Source: Methanothrix harundinacea (GTDB lineage Archaea > Halobacteriota > Methanosarcinia > Methanotrichales > Methanotrichaceae). Taken from it: a stretch of DNA of 8,192 nucleotides. The notes under the pieces were generated by a model. It had not been told where the DNA came from. It did not search any database and saw only the letters and a list, made by a program, of their open reading frames with translations. This document shows positions 1 to 6,479 of this stretch, piece by piece (position 1 is the stretch's first letter; every line of letters begins with the position of its first letter). The position numbers and the translations under genes are program-made. The stretch spans positions 1 to 8,192 of the forward strand of contig DAQG01000006.1 of NCBI GenBank assembly GCA_002502785.1, written 5' to 3'.

Positions 1-176
1 AAGTACGTTACCTTTTTGGGGGGGGTGGCGTCTCCACCTTCCCCGTCTCGTCCCCGCTGGTCATATCCGGCGAGGGCGTCCTTCTGGATCGGCGGTCTGA
101 TTTTTATCGAATACCCCGCAGCTCTGCTGCGGGGTGCGCCGCCGCAACCTCGCATGAAAACCCACGAAAATCCAAT
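1..176. other. left-edge region, no assignable gene
   Basis: GC-rich DNA between the window edge and the transposase 3' end. Several frames are open to the edge. On the minus strand an ATG at 64-62 opens 21 codons to the edge (beginning MTSGDETGKVETPPPPKKV), which could be a gene start, but no clear ribosome binding site precedes it. The plus frames are also open, so reading-frame openness does not discriminate. A run of eight G lies at 18-25. The outer end of the IS110 element must fall in or near the right part of this stretch. Confidence 0.3.
113..135. repeat. perfect GC-rich hairpin
   Basis: ACCCCGCAGC (113-122) and GCTGCGGGGT (126-135) form a perfect 10-bp stem with a 3-base TCT loop. 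It lies about 40 bases beyond the transposase stop codon. No T-tract follows on either strand, so an intrinsic terminator is not supported. It could be a structure near the right end of the insertion sequence, or a palindromic target of the kind some IS110 relatives insert beside. Confidence 0.6.
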
Positions 177-1428
177 TCAATCTGATCGTCCTCTGCTATC
201 ACTTTTCGTTACAACATAACCTGCCCTGATGATGCAATCAATCATCTCCAGGATCGGCATCTCAATGGATGAAGGCGATACTATGGCCTTTCTGCGCGTG
301 TTATTTTTATCTTCATCTTCCAGATAAATTTCTTGATTTATGAGGAGATGATGAAGAATGCAGAGGACCTTCCTTGCCAGGGCAACTGCTGCTACTTTAG
401 ATCCCTTTTTGGCTTGAATCCTCAAGAAGAACCTCTTTAACTTGGAGTTCTTGGTTCTGGATATGGCATAGGCGATTTGAATCAGCATTCTTCGAATATG
501 CTTGGAACCTTGTTTGGTTATTCCTCCCAGCACGACCATCTCTGCTGATTGATAAAGAGAAGGGACAAGCCCGCACCATGCAGCGAGCTTTTCTGAATTC
601 TCAAAATCAGTGTAGTCACCGATTTCCGCGAGAATAGCAGTCGCAGAAATAAAACCCATTACCAGGTATGGACATGGCAATGTCCAGATCATTTTTGCGT
701 TTCTGGATTCTCGCGCTAATCTCTCCATCCAATTCGTCTACCCTCTCTTGAATTGATCTCATCAAGCACAGAGATCCACGAATTAAGATAATCTGTGAGA
801 TCTCCAGGCGACTTTTGATCGCTTCTTTGATCTGATCTGCCTTTTTCTTGAGTCGATTAGAGGGGATTCCTTCAACAATCTCGTCGATGTCTTTTCCTTC
901 TAGAATGCCGTTCAAGAGATACATCCCGGATTTGCCAAATATATCCGAGACAACTGAGGCGAGCTTGAAGCATGCTGAATCAAGAGAATGATGGATCTCG
1001 TTCTTTTCCTGAGTCGTCTGCTTGACGTATCCCTCTCTCGCCCTTGTCAACCTCCTCAGCTCCCGGTCATCTTTGGGAAAGATCCTCGATGGCTCAATCA
1101 TACCATTGAGACAAAGTTCAGCGATCCACTCTGAGTCGCTGATATCGGTCTTTCTTCCAGGCGTGTGCTTAATCTTGTAGGCATTTGCCACTATCAAGTC
1201 GATCTTTCCCTCTAAAACAGCATGTATGGGATGCCAATAGATTCCAGTTGATTCGATGGCTGCTTGTTCACATCCATTTTCGATAAGCCAATCTCCGAAC
1301 GTCAAGAGATCTTCAAGGGTTGCGCTGAAGCGTTGGATTTCCTTCGTACCGTCCCTAGAAAGAATAGTAGCTATCAGAAACCGTTTATGTACATCTATGC
1401 CACAAACCTTATTCATCTGCGGTTCCAT
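177..1428 (-). pseudogene. IS110-family transposase (DEDD recombinase), frameshifted
   Basis: Transposase of the IS110 family, which moves a circular element using a RuvC-like DEDD domain, a C-terminal serine and a bridge RNA. The first frame (616-1428, 270 codons) has the N-terminal domain: D12 in GIDVHK, E59 in IESTG, and D95 and D98 in TDISDSEW form the acidic tetrad. A coiled-coil-like, charged middle follows. The second frame (stop at 177) has the C-terminal Tnp domain: GFISATAILAEIGD, LAAWCGLVPS, the likely nucleophile serine in LYQSAEM, and GGITKQGSKHIRR. The two meet exactly at SIPGNGF / ISATAIL, at 650-657. Removing one base there restores a product of about 416 residues, which is normal for the family. 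IS110 is not known for programmed frameshifting, so I call it inactivated or a sequencing error. The start could also be the second Met (residue 5). Confidence 0.88.
650..657 (-). other. frameshift site in the transposase
   Basis: On the coding strand the bases read GGGTTTTA. The upstream frame reads AAT GGG TTT TAT and runs on to a TGA at 618-616. The downstream frame reads ATG GGT TTT ATT TCT and continues the conserved helix. One T or G too many in this homopolymer pair explains the break, since deleting one gives the expected SIPGNGFISATAIL. It is a +1 event with no obvious stimulatory signal. Confidence 0.85.
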
Positions 1429-1442
1429 GACCGTCCCCGTCC

Positions 1443-1587
1443 TGATATGGGCGGATAACTTAATCCTCGATGGGTGCTCATTCGCATTCGCATTCTATCG
1501 ACGCATTCTTGCATCCGCGGGATTTGGCTAGTTTGACTAACGGGGTCTATGCCCCTAAATTGCGGACTGACTTCACCGCCCATATCA
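1443..1587. repeat. 12-bp inverted repeat enclosing the transposase leader
   Basis: TGATATGGGCGG at 1443-1454 is perfectly complementary to CCGCCCATATCA at 1576-1587, with 121 bases between them. In a transcript this would be a long-range closing stem ending about 15 bases ahead of the transposase start codon, where it could also affect translation. Confidence 0.6.
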
Positions 1588-1591
1588 AGCG

Positions 1592-1615
1592 GATCAATTG
1601 CTCAGCAATTAGATC
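1592..1615. repeat. hairpin in the IS110 left-end region
   Basis: GATCAATTGC pairs with GCAATT-A-GATC: a 6-bp inner stem with a TCA loop, then one bulged base and four more pairs. It may be the 5' stem-loop of the candidate bridge RNA. Confidence 0.5.
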
Positions 1616-1703
1616 AGGTTTTCATAATTCTTGCATGAGCAATGTGTCCATGTGGGTTTGATTTGTTTCACTTGTTTTTACCGATTTGGATGCCAGATTC
1701 TTT

Positions 1704-3446
1704 TTATCTTTGCCCGCTGGTCTCGTAAGCGCGGATGACATCTGTCCGGGTTATTATCCCGACGAGCTTTCCAGGTTCGTCCTTGCTCACCACCGGAAGC
1801 CTTCCTATTTTGTTCTGGTACATCAGATCCATGGCGTACTTTGCGGACTGGTCCGGGCGAACGGTGATGACCTCCTTGACGGCCACATCGCCCACCAGTG
1901 TACGATCCTGCTCTTCGATGGTCACCTTTCTCAGGTCGTCGAAGGTCACTATCCCCACCAGATCCCCCTCCTTCACCACGGGAAAGCCGGTGTGGTTGAA
2001 TCTTGATATCCTGTCTCGGAGCTGGGAGAGGGTCGTCTCCGGGCTGACAGTCACGGCGTCACGGTGCATGGCCTCGCCGACCGTTATCCCCTTTAGAACC
2101 GGTTCAGGCTGGTCTATGAAGATTCCTTTTTTCATCAGCTTGATGGAGTAGATGGACATACCCTTCATCATTATCTGAGCTGTCGTGTAGCTCAGAACAC
2201 AAGCGATTATAATGGGCGGAAGCCTGCTGTAGCTGCTGGCCATCTCAGGTATCATAACTATGCAGGTCAGAGGCGCTCTGGCAGCTCCCGCGAAGAGGGC
2301 CGCCATCCCAAGAAGGCCGTAGACCGTCGGCGAGGCGGTATCAAGGCCTGGGAGGATCTTCTCTGCGACAAGACCGAATGCCACACCAAACATGAACCCG
2401 ATGTAGAGGGACGGTGCGAATATCCCACCACTGCCGCCGGACCCCACAGTGAAGGAAGTAGCCAGGATCTTGAGCAGGCCGAGGGCGACGAGGAGAATTA
2501 ACATATCTGCCGAGCTTGGAAAGGACGTCATCTCGAAGATCCTGGTTATGCCGTCATAGCCGACGCCCATAATCCCGTAGCCGAAAAGGTAGTATCCGCT
2601 TATCCCAGCCACGGTCCCCCCCAGAGCGGGCTTGAGCATCTTCGGAATCTTGAGATCCTCGAAGAAATCCTCCACGATGTAGAAGATCCTCACCCAGGAG
2701 AAGGCCAGAATCCCGAAGATCGGGCCAATGATAAAACAGAGGGCAAGATCCGCGGTGCTGAAGGCGAACTCGGGATTTGCGAAGGCTGGCGTGGGGCTGA
2801 TCAGAGCGCCTGCCACCGCTGCGCCGACGACTGCTGACATCAGTATCGGAACTGAGTCGTAGGACGAAAACCTTCTCGCTACAACCTCCATGCTGGATAT
2901 GGCGCCGCCCATGGGGGCGTTGAAGGTACCGGCGATTCCTGCGGCGACGCCGCAAACCGTCAGAAGCTTCAGGTCTCCGGATCCGAGCCTGAAGATCTGA
3001 CCTATAAGGGAGCCGAAGGAAGCACCTATCTGGGCGATCGGCCCTTCCCTTCCCGCGCTGCCGCCACTACCGATGATCACTGCAGAGGAGAGTATCAGAA
3101 GAAATCCCACCCGTTTTCTGATCTGGCCACCGCTTATCTGCAAGCTCTCGATTATCTGGGGAACGCCGTGACCCTTCGCCTCAGGGGCCAGGATGCAGAC
3201 GATAGGCCCCACGATCAGGCCGCCGATTATGGGGAACAGGATTACAGAATAGGATGGGTCAGCGCCTTGATGATATATCCCGGAGAAGAATATTCTATGG
3301 ACGAACTCGATGACGTTTCGAAAGACTATGGCACCAGCTCCTCCCGCTACCCCGATCAGTATTGCCAGAAAGTCGATATAGGCCCACTTGTATGTATCCA
3401 AAAATTTTCTGATTAGGCCGCCCTCACATGTTCGATCTCGATTCAA
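1704..3446 (-). CDS. CLC-family anion channel with C-terminal CBS pair (paralogue 1)
   Basis: Membrane protein of 580 residues that passes chloride or similar anions. Motifs in order: selectivity-filter GHGVP (92-96), GSGGSAGREGP with gating Glu134, GTFNAP (173-178), GGIFAP (340-345), and the pore tyrosine in SIYS (Tyr433). The position of the proton glutamate of exchangers (E. coli Glu203) is Val188, as in CLC channels, so passive conduction is predicted. The filter serine of GSGIP is His93, common in CBS-bearing prokaryotic relatives. Two CBS domains (about 454-510 and 517-575) carry nucleotide-type TxxD motifs (T501-D504, T566-D569) and may gate it by adenylate binding. Start is TTG at 3446: an in-frame stop lies 12 bases upstream and no other start fits before the conserved LIRKF. 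A TATA-like box 28 bases upstream suggests a leaderless transcript. Confidence 0.92.
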   Translation of the reverse strand: MNRDRTCEGGLIRKFLDTYKWAYIDFLAILIGVAGGAGAIVFRNVIEFVHRIFFSGIYHQGADPSYSVILFPIIGGLIVGPIVCILAPEAKGHGVPQIIESLQISGGQIRKRVGFLLILSSAVIIGSGGSAGREGPIAQIGASFGSLIGQIFRLGSGDLKLLTVCGVAAGIAGTFNAPMGGAISSMEVVARRFSSYDSVPILMSAVVGAAVAGALISPTPAFANPEFAFSTADLALCFIIGPIFGILAFSWVRIFYIVEDFFEDLKIPKMLKPALGGTVAGISGYYLFGYGIMGVGYDGITRIFEMTSFPSSADMLILLVALGLLKILATSFTVGSGGSGGIFAPSLYIGFMFGVAFGLVAEKILPGLDTASPTVYGLLGMAALFAGAARAPLTCIVMIPEMASSYSRLPPIIIACVLSYTTAQIMMKGMSIYSIKLMKKGIFIDQPEPVLKGITVGEAMHRDAVTVSPETTLSQLRDRISRFNHTGFPVVKEGDLVGIVTFDDLRKVTIEEQDRTLVGDVAVKEVITVRPDQSAKYAMDLMYQNKIGRLPVVSKDEPGKLVGIITRTDVIRAYETSGQR

Positions 3447-3469
3447 GACAGCATATTAATGTTCATTTC

Positions 3470-3477
3470 AATATAAA
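3470..3477 (-). promoter_or_regulatory. TATA-like box for CLC paralogue 1
   Basis: The coding strand reads TTTATATT, with purine-rich GGG-containing sequence just upstream. Its centre is about 28 bases from the TTG start, so transcription would begin at or within a few bases of the start codon, the archaeal leaderless arrangement. A second A/T box at 3506-3514 could serve this gene too, with a leader of roughly 37 bases. Confidence 0.45.
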
Positions 3478-3505
3478 CCCTTAACTCACCGGCGCCTTCC
3501 CGCTC

Positions 3506-3514
3506 TTTTATATT
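3506..3514 (+). promoter_or_regulatory. TATA-like box, plus strand
   Basis: TTTTATATT lies 28 bases ahead of the ATG at 3538, the spacing of a leaderless archaeal transcript. The upstream bases are pyrimidine-rich, a poor BRE element. Because A/T boxes are nearly symmetric it might instead drive the CLC gene on the other strand. Confidence 0.3.
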
Positions 3515-3537
3515 CTGTTGAACCTCGAGAACCGATC

Positions 3538-3684
3538 ATGAAGATGAATAAAGCGTATGAAAGACTGACTAAAAACGAACAAGAGACGAATGAGCCGATT
3601 ATGTCTGACTGTTGCCAAACGATTGGGTTGGGATGTAGGTTAGGGACGAGATTGGAGACTTACAGCTGGGCTTCCTTTTCGTAA
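3538..3684 (+). CDS. possible small protein, 48 residues
   Basis: A short plus-strand frame in the spacer between the two CLC genes, beginning MKMNKAYERLTKNEQETNE and ending ETYSWASFS. The N-terminal half is charged and polar, probably helical; the C-terminal half has three cysteines (CC at residues 25-26, C33) and a GLG turn. I do not recognise it. Support: a TATA-like box 28 bases upstream (leaderless spacing), a second in-frame Met at residue 3, and a position in otherwise unexplained DNA. Its last 25 bases overlap the 3' end of the downstream CLC gene tail to tail, so that part of the frame is partly a shadow. It may be a chance frame. Confidence 0.28.
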   Translation: MKMNKAYERLTKNEQETNEPIMSDCCQTIGLGCRLGTRLETYSWASFS

Positions 3685-5423
3685 ACCTGGATCGCGTCGC
3701 TCCGGGTTATTATCCCGACCAGCTCCTTAGGCCCGTTCTCTCTCACCACCGGAAGCCGACCGATCCCGTTCTGGTACATAAGGTCCATAGCGTACTTCAC
3801 CGATTGGTCTGGATAGACGAATATCGCGTTCTTGGTCGCAACCTCTTCTACGAGGGTTTCGTTCTGGGCGTTGAGAGGTACCTCCCTTAGATCGTCAAAG
3901 GTTATCACTCCGGCGAGCTCGCCGTTGTCTACAACCGGAAATCCGGTGTAGTTGTAGCGGGCGATGCGATTTCGGACCTCCGAGACGGGCATCTTGGAGC
4001 TGACGGTTACGACATCTTTGTGCATTGCCTCTTTCACCGGAACTCTGTTCAGGAGCGGTTTGAGGGGGTCAAGGTAGACTCCCCGTCTCATCAGCTTGAT
4101 CGAGTAAATAGAGCCGCCTCTGAGAAGGATTTGAGCCACCGCATAGCTCAGAGTGCAGGATATTATGAGGGGTGGAAGCCTGTTGTAGCTGCTGGCCATC
4201 TCAGGTATCATCACTATGCAGGTCAATGGTGCCCGTGCCGCACCTGCGAAGAAGGCGCCCATTCCCAGAAGGCCATAGGCCGAGGGTTCAGTTATCAATC
4301 CTGGAAAGAATCTGGTGGCCAGGATTCCGAAGATGGCTCCTAGCATCGATCCAATATATAAGGTCGGGGCAAATAGACCACCGCTACCTCCTGACCCGAC
4401 GGTAGAAGCTGTGGCCAGAACTTTGAGGACAGTCAGAACCAGGAGCAGAAGGAGAAGGCCGTTTGAGGGATCTGATGAGATCATCTGGAAGACTAGGTTT
4501 ATCCCCTCGTACCCCACCCCCATGATCCCGTAGTTCAGGAAATAAAGGCCGCTAATGCCAGCTACCAGGCCTCCGACAGCTGGCTTCAGCTTATCGGGCA
4601 CGGGAATCCAGCCGAAGAAATCCTCGACGATGTAGTAGCTCTTGACCCAGAGAAAGGCCAAAAAGCCGAATAAGGGTCCCAAAAGGAAGCATAGCACAAG
4701 GTCGGAGGAGTTGAATACGAAGATCGGGTTGATGAAGTCTGGGACCGGGTTGATCAGCTCTGAAGCCACCGCTTTTCCCACGACCGAGGAGAGGAGTATC
4801 GGGACGGCGTCATAGGAGGAGAACCTTCGGGATATGACCTCCATGCTGAAGACCGCGCCTCCCATGGGGGCGTTGAAGGTCCCGGCGATGCCCGCAGCGA
4901 CGCCACATGCCGTGAGCAGCCTCATATCTCTGGAGCCTAGCCTTGCGGCTTGGCCTATCAGAGATCCAAAGGAGGCGCCTATCTGGACTATGGGGCCCTC
5001 CCTTCCTGCACTGCCGCCGCTACCCACGGTGATGGCAGAAGCGCATATTATGATGAAACCAACTCTCTTTCTGATCTGTCCTCCTCGCCTCTGGAGGGCT
5101 TCCATGACGCTTGGTATTCCGTCGCCTCTCGCTTCAGGTGCAAGGCAACAGACCACCGGTCCCACTATCAGTCCGCCGATCACCGGTAAGAGGATTATGA
5201 AGTATTCGCTGGGGGCGTGGGTCAAGAGGTGGTTGAAGAAGAGGTCGTGGACGGCTTGGATGAATCCACGAAAAATCACCGCGCCAAGGCCTCCTGCGAC
5301 TCCCACCAACACAGCCAGAAGGTCCATGTAGGCCCACTTTCGATCCTCTGAAAATCGCCTTATAAGCTCCGCCTCAGTGGCGCAGTAATGCCAATTGGAA
5401 TATATACCTTTTATGCCAGCCAC
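3660..5423 (-). CDS. CLC-family anion channel with C-terminal CBS pair (paralogue 2)
   Basis: Membrane protein of 587 residues, clearly paralogous to its neighbour along its whole length. Motifs: GDGIP (100-104), GSGGSAGREGP with gating Glu142, GTFNAP (181-186), GGLFAP (348-353), and Tyr440 in SIYS. Val196 occupies the proton-glutamate position, so a channel rather than a 2Cl-/H+ exchanger is predicted. The filter serine is replaced by Asp101, an acidic residue beside an anion path, which is unusual. CBS domains span about 461-517 and 524-582, with TxxD motifs at T508-D511 and T573-D576. Start is GTG at 5423. No ATG, GTG or TTG follows in frame until Met33, inside the first conserved helix, so the GTG is preferred. 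GAGGTG overlaps it, and a TATA-like box about 29 bases upstream fits leaderless transcription. A 213-base spacer separates it from paralogue 1. Confidence 0.92.
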   Translation of the reverse strand: MAGIKGIYSNWHYCATEAELIRRFSEDRKWAYMDLLAVLVGVAGGLGAVIFRGFIQAVHDLFFNHLLTHAPSEYFIILLPVIGGLIVGPVVCCLAPEARGDGIPSVMEALQRRGGQIRKRVGFIIICASAITVGSGGSAGREGPIVQIGASFGSLIGQAARLGSRDMRLLTACGVAAGIAGTFNAPMGGAVFSMEVISRRFSSYDAVPILLSSVVGKAVASELINPVPDFINPIFVFNSSDLVLCFLLGPLFGFLAFLWVKSYYIVEDFFGWIPVPDKLKPAVGGLVAGISGLYFLNYGIMGVGYEGINLVFQMISSDPSNGLLLLLLVLTVLKVLATASTVGSGGSGGLFAPTLYIGSMLGAIFGILATRFFPGLITEPSAYGLLGMGAFFAGAARAPLTCIVMIPEMASSYNRLPPLIISCTLSYAVAQILLRGGSIYSIKLMRRGVYLDPLKPLLNRVPVKEAMHKDVVTVSSKMPVSEVRNRIARYNYTGFPVVDNGELAGVITFDDLREVPLNAQNETLVEEVATKNAIFVYPDQSVKYAMDLMYQNGIGRLPVVRENGPKELVGIITRSDAIQVYEKEAQL

Positions 5424-5449
5424 CTCGGAAAACGTACTCGGAAAACGTA
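5424..5449. repeat. 13-bp perfect tandem repeat next to the CLC start
   Basis: CTCGGAAAACGTA occurs twice back to back (5424-5436 and 5437-5449). It fills the space between the TATA-like box and the GTG start of CLC paralogue 2, so it covers the predicted transcription start. It could be a duplicated regulator site or a recent slippage duplication that set the promoter spacing. Confidence 0.75.
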
Positions 5450-5459
5450 TAAAAAAAAA
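5448..5459 (-). promoter_or_regulatory. TATA-like box for CLC paralogue 2
   Basis: The coding strand reads a run of nine T followed by ATA (TTTTTTTTTATA). The TTTATA core is centred about 28-29 bases from the GTG start, as expected for leaderless archaeal transcription. Confidence 0.45.
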
Positions 5460-5470
5460 GAAGAGAATCG

Positions 5471-5504
5471 CGATTTCGAGATTCGATTTCGAGATCGCAT
5501 CTCG
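5471..5504. repeat. second 13-bp tandem repeat with overlapping hairpin
   Basis: CGATTTCGAGAT is repeated at 5471-5482 and 5484-5495 with a 13-base period. The second copy runs into an inverted repeat, CGAGAT (5490-5495) / ATCTCG (5499-5504), with a 3-base loop. It lies just upstream of the CLC paralogue 2 promoter, where an archaeal regulator could bind. Confidence 0.55.
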
Positions 5505-5942
5505 ACCTTCAGAGGCGATTCGGGGCTATCATCTTCATAACTCTCAATTCTCACTTTTCAATCAAATTATCTAATATGCAATATTCAATTAGTTACTAGT
5601 ATATAAAATAATAAAAATTAACGTTTTCAAAATTACAAATAAAAATAAATTTTATAAAAATCTATATTTTATTGTATGTTATAACGTATATGTTCTAATA
5701 AAAACATACACTATAAATTAATTCAATAATTTTATAAAAAATGCTTTTTTTTGTAGACTAGGGGCATTGTACATTATAGATTTATATAAATTCAAGGTCG
5801 AAAATTTAAGCTTTGATTAATTATTGTTTAAGTTTTATAAACTTGAAAAGCTTGCCTAAAATATAGGTTTTCGAGGTCTAAATACTATTTATAAAACTAT
5901 GATGATTTTTAAGCAATCTATGTTTTTGTTCTTAAACACTAT

Positions 5943-6155
5943 ATGTGTAGATCGCCTTCTGAGTACCTGGTACGCTTTAAGGACATATTTCGCCCCGAGA
6001 ACCATCATGGTACGCGACGATGGGCACGAATTCACATAGTGTGTGGAACAGTTATGTTTCCAAAATTGGGTCAAATTTGCGACTTCGAAGTCTATACACA
6101 TGCAATATGAGAATGCAATTTCACAGCATAGCATTCCTGGCCGTATCCTTGGCAT
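5943..6155. pseudogene. short higher-GC island, possible coding relic
   Basis: Within the AT-rich block this stretch has gene-like composition. On the plus strand a 55-codon frame (5943-6110) includes RFKDIFRPENHHGTRRWAR. On the minus strand an 88-codon frame (6155-5889) includes RTMMVLGAKYVLKAYQVLRRR. Neither has a convincing ribosome binding site or a family I recognise, and the minus frame runs into A/T-derived Lys/Ile/Asn codons at its end. I read it as a fragment of a decayed gene, perhaps from a mobile element, with strand uncertain. Confidence 0.25.
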
Positions 6156-6430
6156 AGAATTACTTTATAGGTTTTGATCTCGATTATTAGGTCCTTTTCG
6201 CAAAAGTGAAATAAGATATTTATATTAATATAATACAATATTACTGGATATAAGTTGAGATTAAATATAAGCTAATTTAATTTAATATTTAATTATATGT
6301 ACATATTTCTATGACAATTTATTAAGATTTAAAATAAAAATAATTTATAGCATTGTTGTAGTATATAATTATATATCCATAAATAATTTATATACTTTAA
6401 AATTCGATTAATTATTAATATGAAACTTTA

Positions 6431-6479
6431 CTCGATGAAATTAAATCAAACAAGAAAGGTTTGATTTAAATTCATCGAG
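6431..6479. repeat. long hairpin, 21-bp stem
   Basis: Arms at 6431-6451 and 6459-6479 are complementary over 21 bases with a single mismatch, around a 7-base loop (AAGAAAG). The arms start CTCGATGAA and end TTCATCGAG. The left arm overlaps a 13-codon chance frame starting ATGAAACTTTACTCG. It abuts the right copy of the inverted repeat at 6481. It could be a processed RNA structure, the hairpin end of a small element, or a terminator, though no long T-tract follows. Confidence 0.75.

Larger units (their letters stand above)
140..1645 (-). mobile_element. IS110-family insertion sequence (approximate ends)
   Basis: The element is defined by a frameshifted IS110-type transposase (177-1428, minus) plus a noncoding block upstream of it. 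About 1.5 kb fits the family. IS110 elements usually lack terminal inverted repeats and make at most a very short target duplication, so the exact ends cannot be read from one copy; both coordinates are estimates. The long noncoding stretch lies upstream rather than downstream of the transposase, which fits the IS110 subgroup (bridge RNA encoded upstream) better than IS1111. The element sits just downstream of the first CLC gene, which stays intact. Confidence 0.7.
1440..1645 (-). ncRNA. candidate IS110 bridge RNA / left-end noncoding region
   Basis: About 200 noncoding bases precede the transposase start, where IS110-subgroup elements encode the bridge RNA that pairs with donor and target DNA. 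Structures seen are: a hairpin at 1592-1615 (GATC+AATTGC / GCAATT+GATC, 3-base loop, one bulge); GGGG/CCCC at 1542-1555 with a 6-base loop; a 12-bp inverted repeat, TGATATGGGCGG at 1443-1454 with its complement at 1576-1587, enclosing the middle; and a 10-bp direct repeat ATTCTTGCAT at 1505-1514 and 1627-1636. Location and fold density are direct observations; the bridge RNA role is inferred from the family. The ends are approximate and no promoter is obvious. Confidence 0.45.

Noticed and set aside
113..135. Intrinsic terminator
   Set aside because: Strong stem but no T-tract on either strand after it.
16..219. Plus-strand 67-codon frame near the left edge
   Set aside because: No binding site, Pro/Arg-rich composition of a chance GC-rich frame, and it overlaps the transposase 3' end.
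1735..2151. Plus-strand frame opposite the CBS domains
   Set aside because: Antisense shadow of the CBS-coding sequence, which has clear motifs on the minus strand.
2554..2955. Long alternative frames inside the CLC genes (also 4020-4343, 4834-5331)
   Set aside because: They are shadows of the strongly supported CLC reading frames; composition is Arg/Ser-rich with no domain signal.
5397..5405. TATATATT word as a promoter for a shorter CLC paralogue 2
   Set aside because: The next in-frame start after it is Met33, which would remove conserved N-terminal sequence (LIRRF...KWAY) shared with paralogue 1.
1704..5423. Fluoride-specific CLC-F exporters
   Set aside because: The GREGP and GxFxAP motifs, the CBS tails and the GxGxP filter loop match the general CLC family, not the altered filter of CLC-F proteins.
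6431..6479. CRISPR repeat
   Set aside because: The unit is a single hairpin; no regularly spaced copies occur in the window and no cas gene is near.
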